Positions 32,833 to 64,000 of a DNA stretch of 64,000 nt are shown here, one piece after another. Every line of letters starts with the position of its first letter. The stretch's first letter is position 1. Below the pieces are notes generated by a model. It was not told the DNA's origin, did not search any database, and saw nothing but the letters and a program-made list of their open reading frames with translations. A program made the position numbers and the translations under genes. The DNA comes from Amoebidium appalachense (Eukaryota > Ichthyosporea), in NCBI GenBank assembly GCA_963693365.1, contig CAVNZM010000002.1:9548001-9612000 (forward strand), given 5' to 3'.

Positions 32833-35247
32833 AGCTGATGAATATTATGCGTCCAACAATTAAAGATGACTGTCTGACGGTTTTGGAGCTTTACAACAAA
32901 AACGAACCGGTCTAATGATTTTCACGAACCCCATTCGGCACAAAACTTTTGCTAAGATGTTGCCAAGAAACCAAGAGGAAAATGATCCAATGAGAAAGAA
33001 GGTGGTAGTATTGACAGAGGGAAACAAATGGGGAACGAGCAAGTTAGGATTATGCTTCACCACAGATGTTTGCAACACGTTCACTAAAAGAAGGTGAAAA
33101 AAAAGGGGTTTGGAGGCCCAACTTGAACTGGCTATTCTTTTTCTGCCTGTCAATAACTCACTAAAGTGTTAACTCCCATCCCCCCGATCTGTTAATGATT
33201 GTTGGGAAACAGCAGCAACTCTGGGGTTGAGGGCTAACGGTGAATGGGCAAAGAGTGCAGATCTCTCTCCTAGCAAAGATGTTTGCGCAGCTATCTGTTA
33301 GTTATAACACTTATAACACTGCTTTGGAAAAAGAAAGCTAATTGGAGAACCATACGGGCTAAATAGCCTAGTAGTACCCTTTTTACTGCCTGTGTTTTGC
33401 CTTTCCTACGCTATATATAGCTTGTACATGCAAAGTCGAAACGTGGACATTCAAAATAGATGATTTCCAAAAAACGTATTTTTAAATCTTTTACATGTTT
33501 AATATATCTAAAACGGCGTGCTCCAAGTTCGAATTCAATGTTGCCCGAAGGTGTGGCATGTGGCATGCCAGCCTGGCACCTGCTGTGCCAGTTTCTACGA
33601 GAGGCTTCCACGGTTTAAAAATTTATCAAATTAATATAAAGATATATTTATATTATAGAAGCTTGACAGTAGAGTGTCCTTTTTATGTCCCGCAAAAATA
33701 TGACCTCCCATTTAGAGGTATAGATATACATCAGGCAACACACCTAAATGTATAGATATACATTAGATAACACACTCAAATATAAGGAAACTTTGGTATT
33801 ATGAGTAATTTATGACAAACAGTCCGGACTTCCGTGGACCTGGAGAAAAGAATGAGCGAAAGCCGCCGTGGATTGGATACGAAAAATGTTTTGACATTTT
33901 TATAAATGGCGTAACGTTTCTTGCACTATCTATTGGATAATTATCATAACTCAAGCTGTTCAACCTTTTATCTGAGACAACAAGCCAATAGAACACCATT
34001 GATATTCGTTCTAAATTTGTGATTGGGTATTCTATCGATCCGCGGAACAGATCATTGATGACGGTTCATCATCATACAACGTGTCACGTGTGTCGCATCT
34101 ACTTGAGGCAATAACGAGGTTGTTTCGGTGGCATAATTGTATATAACAAAGGAAATTTAACAGCTTTTCACCACTCTTTGAATTCTAATAGATTTTGTGC
34201 TGCTTTATAGACCCTTCTTCAGGAACCACATTTGTCAAGTTGCATCATCATACCCCCCCGATCAGTCCTCGCAATGCCAAGAACGCAAAACTTTCAAAAG
34301 TTATCTGTCGTTATGTCAAATGTGTTTAATAAGTTTATCTTCTAATGTACTCACGGTAAATATGCCATTTTTATTCTGCATTAAAACACAGAAATGGAAT
34401 GGGTTCAAAGAACTAAATTTTATATTGTTGCAAATCTGGAATGGCTAAAGCCACCGAACAGTTTACGCGAACCTTCAACGGTTCGACGAAAATAATAGTT
34501 TTGTCGTCCAAATTTCAATTGATAATCTTTTCTGCATACAGCGCTTCATTGATCAACTGCTTACAATTCGAGCAGTTACAATGAAAGCAAATGGTTGCGG
34601 AAGGTCATAAATGATCTTTTATTGAGCAAATGGGTACTATTGCATACGCGTAGGCTATTCGGTTTGGGACTTCCCCAGTTGGACTTGGGTAACCCAAACC
34701 AAACCCCGCATATGATGTTTTGTTTGAATAGATCTGATGAGTATGGGGAGACTGGTGCGTTGTCCCGCGGTTTGATCAAGCATTTTTCTATTTTTGTGTA
34801 CGTGTGTGTGTGTGTGTACACGTGTGTGTGTGTCTGTGTGTGCGCGTGTGTGTGTGCGGGTGTACATGTGTGTTTGTGTAATGATAAGCCTGTCCGAGTC
34901 TGTTGCTCGAGCGCCTGCAAAAGAGACACATTGTGTGTGTTTGTGTGCGTGCACGTGAGTGTACATGTGAGTGTACATGTGTACGTGTGTGTGTTTGTGT
35001 GTGTGTGACACCGCGGCCGTGTGTGTGTGTGTTACGTCCTGCATGCATGTGCATGTGCTTGCAAGCGTGTGCATTGCCTCGATGGGCTCGGGAACGTGGG
35101 AGGCAGGGGATTTCGGCAGACTTTGCGTGTATTTGTACTTGTGTACACATATGTGTGTTGATATCGATAAGATGGAATCCGATGGTGGTGGTGGCCGGCG
35201 GTGGTGGCCATGGTGGTGGTGGTGGTGGTGGTGGTGGTGGTGGTGGT

Positions 35248-35279
<32 letters not shown>

Positions 35280-35288
<9 letters not shown>

Positions 35289-35427
35289 TCCTTGAATGCC
35301 CCTTTTTTGTGACATTTTGCCAAAATATAAGAAAGTTGCGCCATTGAGCTCGAGATTTTTCTTTTTCACCTTCGTGTGTATCTCTAAATTGTGTGAGTGT
35401 GTGTGTACAGTACTGTGTGTGTTTGTG

Positions 35428-35470
<43 letters not shown>

Positions 35471-35545
35471 GGTTCCCTTAAATGCCCTTTTTTTTGTGAC
35501 ATCTAAGACTTGCCAAAAACCAAAAAAGTTGCGCCATTGAGAATC
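35280..35545. repeat. Direct repeat of a poly-G-flanked 70-bp segment
   Basis: A poly-G run followed by sequence containing tgaatgcccctttttt...gtgacat and aagttgcgccattgag occurs at about 35250-35347. It recurs at about 35431-35541 with small changes. The two copies lie about 190 bases apart. Confidence 0.7.
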
Positions 35546-36019
35546 GTCGATTTCACTATTAAATCATGGGCCGCAACGTGTTGCATACATCTACACACAC
35601 AGCGACGACAGACTCAAACCGCGAATTCCATGACGCAGGAGGACTGACTCAGCAAAGATGTTTTCTAATTTTATTCTTTATTTTTTTATGTTTATTGACT
35701 ATGAATACTGCATAGCTACTTACATGGACTGTATACGTACACACCAGCCCTTTACGAATGCAGAAAATCAGGATATAATCATTTCTTCACGGTTAGGAGT
35801 TATCAACTTCTCCTGATGTGTGACGGGCAGAGAGAACCAGCTCTGAATCATGCCCTGTGATTGGCTAAAGATCATGGCGTTGTGATGACGGGGTGATTGA
35901 CTTGGCAGCCGCCCTGCTTTGATTCGACGAGAAGCTATTTTTACACTCTCATCCCGTATATCCCCATTGTAGATATTGGGTCGCTTTCGTGTTGAGGTAG
36001 GCCACGAATATCCGCATCT

Positions 36020-36065
<46 letters not shown>

Positions 36066-36074
36066 ACAAATTAT

Positions 36075-36232
36075 TTATAGGGGGTTTCCTTTAGGTACCC
36101 AGGTCGCATCGGGTCAGACCCGAAGGGGATTTGTGCAATATCATTGGCAGAGTGTGCATTACACTATGATCCAGCCTGACCCGAATGGGGCCAATAAACT
36201 GGCCCAAAACAAGCCCCTTTTATTCGAATTAG
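36075..36232 (+). mobile_element. Degenerate, shortened family B MITE
   Basis: It contains the end motif gggtttcctttagg, a gggtcagacccgaagggg box and a far end reading ggccaataaactggccc. These resemble the copy at 36337, but the purine-rich core is missing. It lies about 100 bases upstream of the intact copy. Confidence 0.5.
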
Positions 36233-36336
36233 TTTGTGATAACAAAGTAGCAGGCCTAGAAAGCAGCACACGGCATGAAGGAAACGGAAAGCACCAAGAG
36301 AAAAGGTAGGCCAGGGCTGAATGAAAACAGCTAAAA

Positions 36337-36644
36337 TTAAAGGCCCCTGGGGGTTTCTTTTAGACTTTCGGGCCGGGTCGGGTCAGAGGGGATTCTAGCT
36401 ATATGATTGGCTTGCTGCGCATCAGCTGCGCACCATCGTTTTGCCCACAGCAAGGTACAGATGCCCCATAATAGAACAATAAAGAAAAAGAAAAGAGAGT
36501 AAAAAGAAATAAAGAAGGAAACAATAATAAAAAAGGGTTAGAAAGAAGATTGCAGTTCATATCATGATATATGCTGAGTAAGTGGCTTGACCCAAATGTG
36601 CTGAAAAGGGGACAATAAATCGGCCTAAAAGAAACACCCCTTAA
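36337..36644 (+). mobile_element. TTAA-flanked MITE, family B copy 1 (308 bp)
   Basis: TTAA at 36337-36340 and 36641-36644 bound a segment with short inverted ends built on GTTTCTTTTAG. Inside are a GGGTCGGGTCAGAGGGG box, the palindrome ctgcgcatcagctgcgca, a purine-rich A/G stretch and a caaatgtgctg box near the far end. The same layout recurs at 43879-44186 (inverted) and 49009-49312. No coding capacity. Target preference TTAA is characteristic of piggyBac-type transposases, so this is probably a non-autonomous relative. Confidence 0.85.
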
Positions 36645-37117
36645 AAAATGAAAGGGGAGGGTATCAGACGGCATTTTCTTCTATAGTTGCACGTGTACTT
36701 GGGAAGCCGGCAGGGAGGGAGAGCAGTATCATCGGGCACAACGGTCGACACAATGGACCCACAACTTGGTGACCTATCACAGACTCCACGGCAGGAATAT
36801 CGTACACTCATTCCAAATGACCTGAGCAACAAACACACACACACACGTGCAAAATTGTCGTCTTATATACTATATACTCTTAAGGGTATATCTCACCCTT
36901 ATCTTATGCGTGTGCCATGGTGTGGGTCTGTTAAACGTTGTGGTTGAACATGCACTTGTGTGAATTGTGTGTTGTGTGTTTGTGTGTGCATGTTCGTGTT
37001 TGTCTTTGTGTGTGTGTGTGCGCGCGCGTGTGTGCGTGCGTCCGCCTGTGCATGCGTGTGCGCGCGCGCCCGCCAAACATCCAAATTGGCGTTTATATCT
37101 CACCGTTATCTCATTCA

Positions 37118-63161
<26,044 letters not shown>

Positions 63162-63262
63162 AAAAGGCTAATTGATGCAGCACCCGTGAAATCAAATGGG
63201 TTGACGATTGCTTCGCCCTGCAATGGTACAATATATACCCCCGCCCCCCCCTCCCTCCCCCC

Positions 63263-63293
<31 letters not shown>

Positions 63294-63651
63294 AAAAAAA
63301 AAAAAAAAACCCCCCAAAAAAAAAAGAAGGGAAAAAAGAAAGAAAGAAAGAAAGAAAAGCGAAGGATGACGCCACACCCAGTAGCACAGAGGGTTAAAGT
63401 TGTCTCACCCTGCCATTTGCACCCATGTATATTCCAAAAAATGATGCTAACAGAAAACTGGCTAGATTTCTCTGAAAATATATCCTAGTATTGCTCCTAA
63501 GAAAGAAGTGTGTAACTGCACAACTGCACACTCGGGCGGGCCGGAAGTGTAATGATCTGTGCACAGACCAGAAAGTAAAAAAAAAAGCACTCGATGGACC
63601 CAAAAAGCCAAAACATTAAAAAACGGGCTATCGTTATGCAGAATGAACCGT

Positions 63652-63687
<36 letters not shown>

Positions 63688-63769
63688 GAGCAAAATACAC
63701 GACATTGCTACCACTGCCCACTGGCATATAAGCTCACCCTCCGTCAGAGAGAGAGCAAGCGAAGGCCGG

Positions 63770-63810
<41 letters not shown>

Positions 63811-64000
63811 GGGAAGATGTATGCATGAGAGGGTTGGAAACATGGAGGAGACACCAAAGGACAAACTGCAAAAACGTCACAAAGATGACAAACCCAAAAT
63901 CAAACAATTTAAGCGTGCAGGGAGGAGACACTTGAACAAAGCCCATCATCAGGGGGGTTCCTATGGCTCCACAAAAGCATGGATTTCGACTCTTTAACCT
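63162..64000. other. Region upstream of PAN2
   Basis: It holds a C-run/A-run/(AAAG)n block (63250-63356), unique sequence to 63645, two G-runs (63652-63687, 63772-63805) and a possible diverged family C repeat to the window end. The PAN2 promoter should lie here. No TATA box was recognised at a convincing distance. Confidence 0.6.

Larger units (their letters stand above)
32833..37117. other. Intergenic region between the membrane protein and PAN2
   Basis: It is mostly unique AT-rich sequence with few repeats up to 34790. GT-rich and TGG/G-run blocks (34800-35480) follow. Then come a poly-G run (36021-36064), a degenerate transposon copy (about 36075-36232) and an intact TTAA element (36337-36644). 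Short minus-strand frames (for example 32860-33153, 97 codons) show no recognisable features. No RNA gene was recognised. Confidence 0.6.

Noticed and set aside
32860-33153. 97-codon minus-strand frame upstream of the membrane protein
   Set aside because: No recognisable domain or compositional signal. The frame length is expected by chance in AT-balanced sequence.
37000-37080. Regular alternating GT/GC blocks considered as a CRISPR-like array or telomeric repeat
   Set aside because: They have no spacer structure and no telomere motif. They are ordinary variant microsatellites.

Overview
The window reads as nuclear DNA of an intron-dense eukaryote that is very rich in simple repeats. Three of the five gene models are built from short exons (mostly 50-260 bp) joined by GT-AG, and twice apparently GC-AG, introns. 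Those introns are packed with (CA)n, (CT)n, (CTCA)n, poly-C/poly-G, poly-A/T and mixed microsatellites. There is no sign of operons, ribosome binding sites or CRISPR. The proteins align well with animal orthologues, but the sequence alone does not fix the species. A unicellular or early-branching eukaryote is as plausible as an invertebrate.

Layout. Positions 244-17664 (+) hold the 3' part of a BEACH-WD40-FYVE gene of the WDFY3/ALFY type: 27 exons with consistent phases through to a stop, and a poly(A) signal at 18154. Positions 18615-21036 (+) hold a three-exon cathepsin B-like cysteine protease. Positions 21037-26493 are intergenic, dominated by microsatellites and a possible 2.8 kb element with inverted ends. 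Positions 26494-27801 (+) hold an intronless right-handed beta-helix type protein with two compensating one-base frame breaks in G runs. Positions 27802-31809 are repeats, including a 390 bp (CT)n tract. Positions 31810-32832 (-) hold an intronless two-helix membrane protein of unknown function. Positions 32833-37117 are intergenic with transposon-like copies. Positions 37118-63161 (-) hold a complete PAN2 deadenylase gene in 31 exons, about 1,253 aa.

Mobile sequence: two families of short, TTAA-flanked inverted-repeat elements (2 and 3 good copies), one TA-flanked element with 32-bp perfect inverted ends starting CAGT, a long foldback of about 520 bp, and a dispersed poly-G-associated repeat that includes a nearly perfect 398-bp duplication.

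The most interesting signal is in intron architecture. In three unrelated genes the sense-strand intron often begins with a splice donor followed within about 25 nt by a long C-run, and often ends with a CA repeat running into the acceptor CAG. Three PAN2 introns share the same acceptor module, (CA)n-CGTACAG. PAN2 also contains tandem partial copies of its own exons. The protein functions are housekeeping (selective autophagy scaffold, lysosomal protease, mRNA deadenylation), and nothing suggests the genes form a functional cluster.
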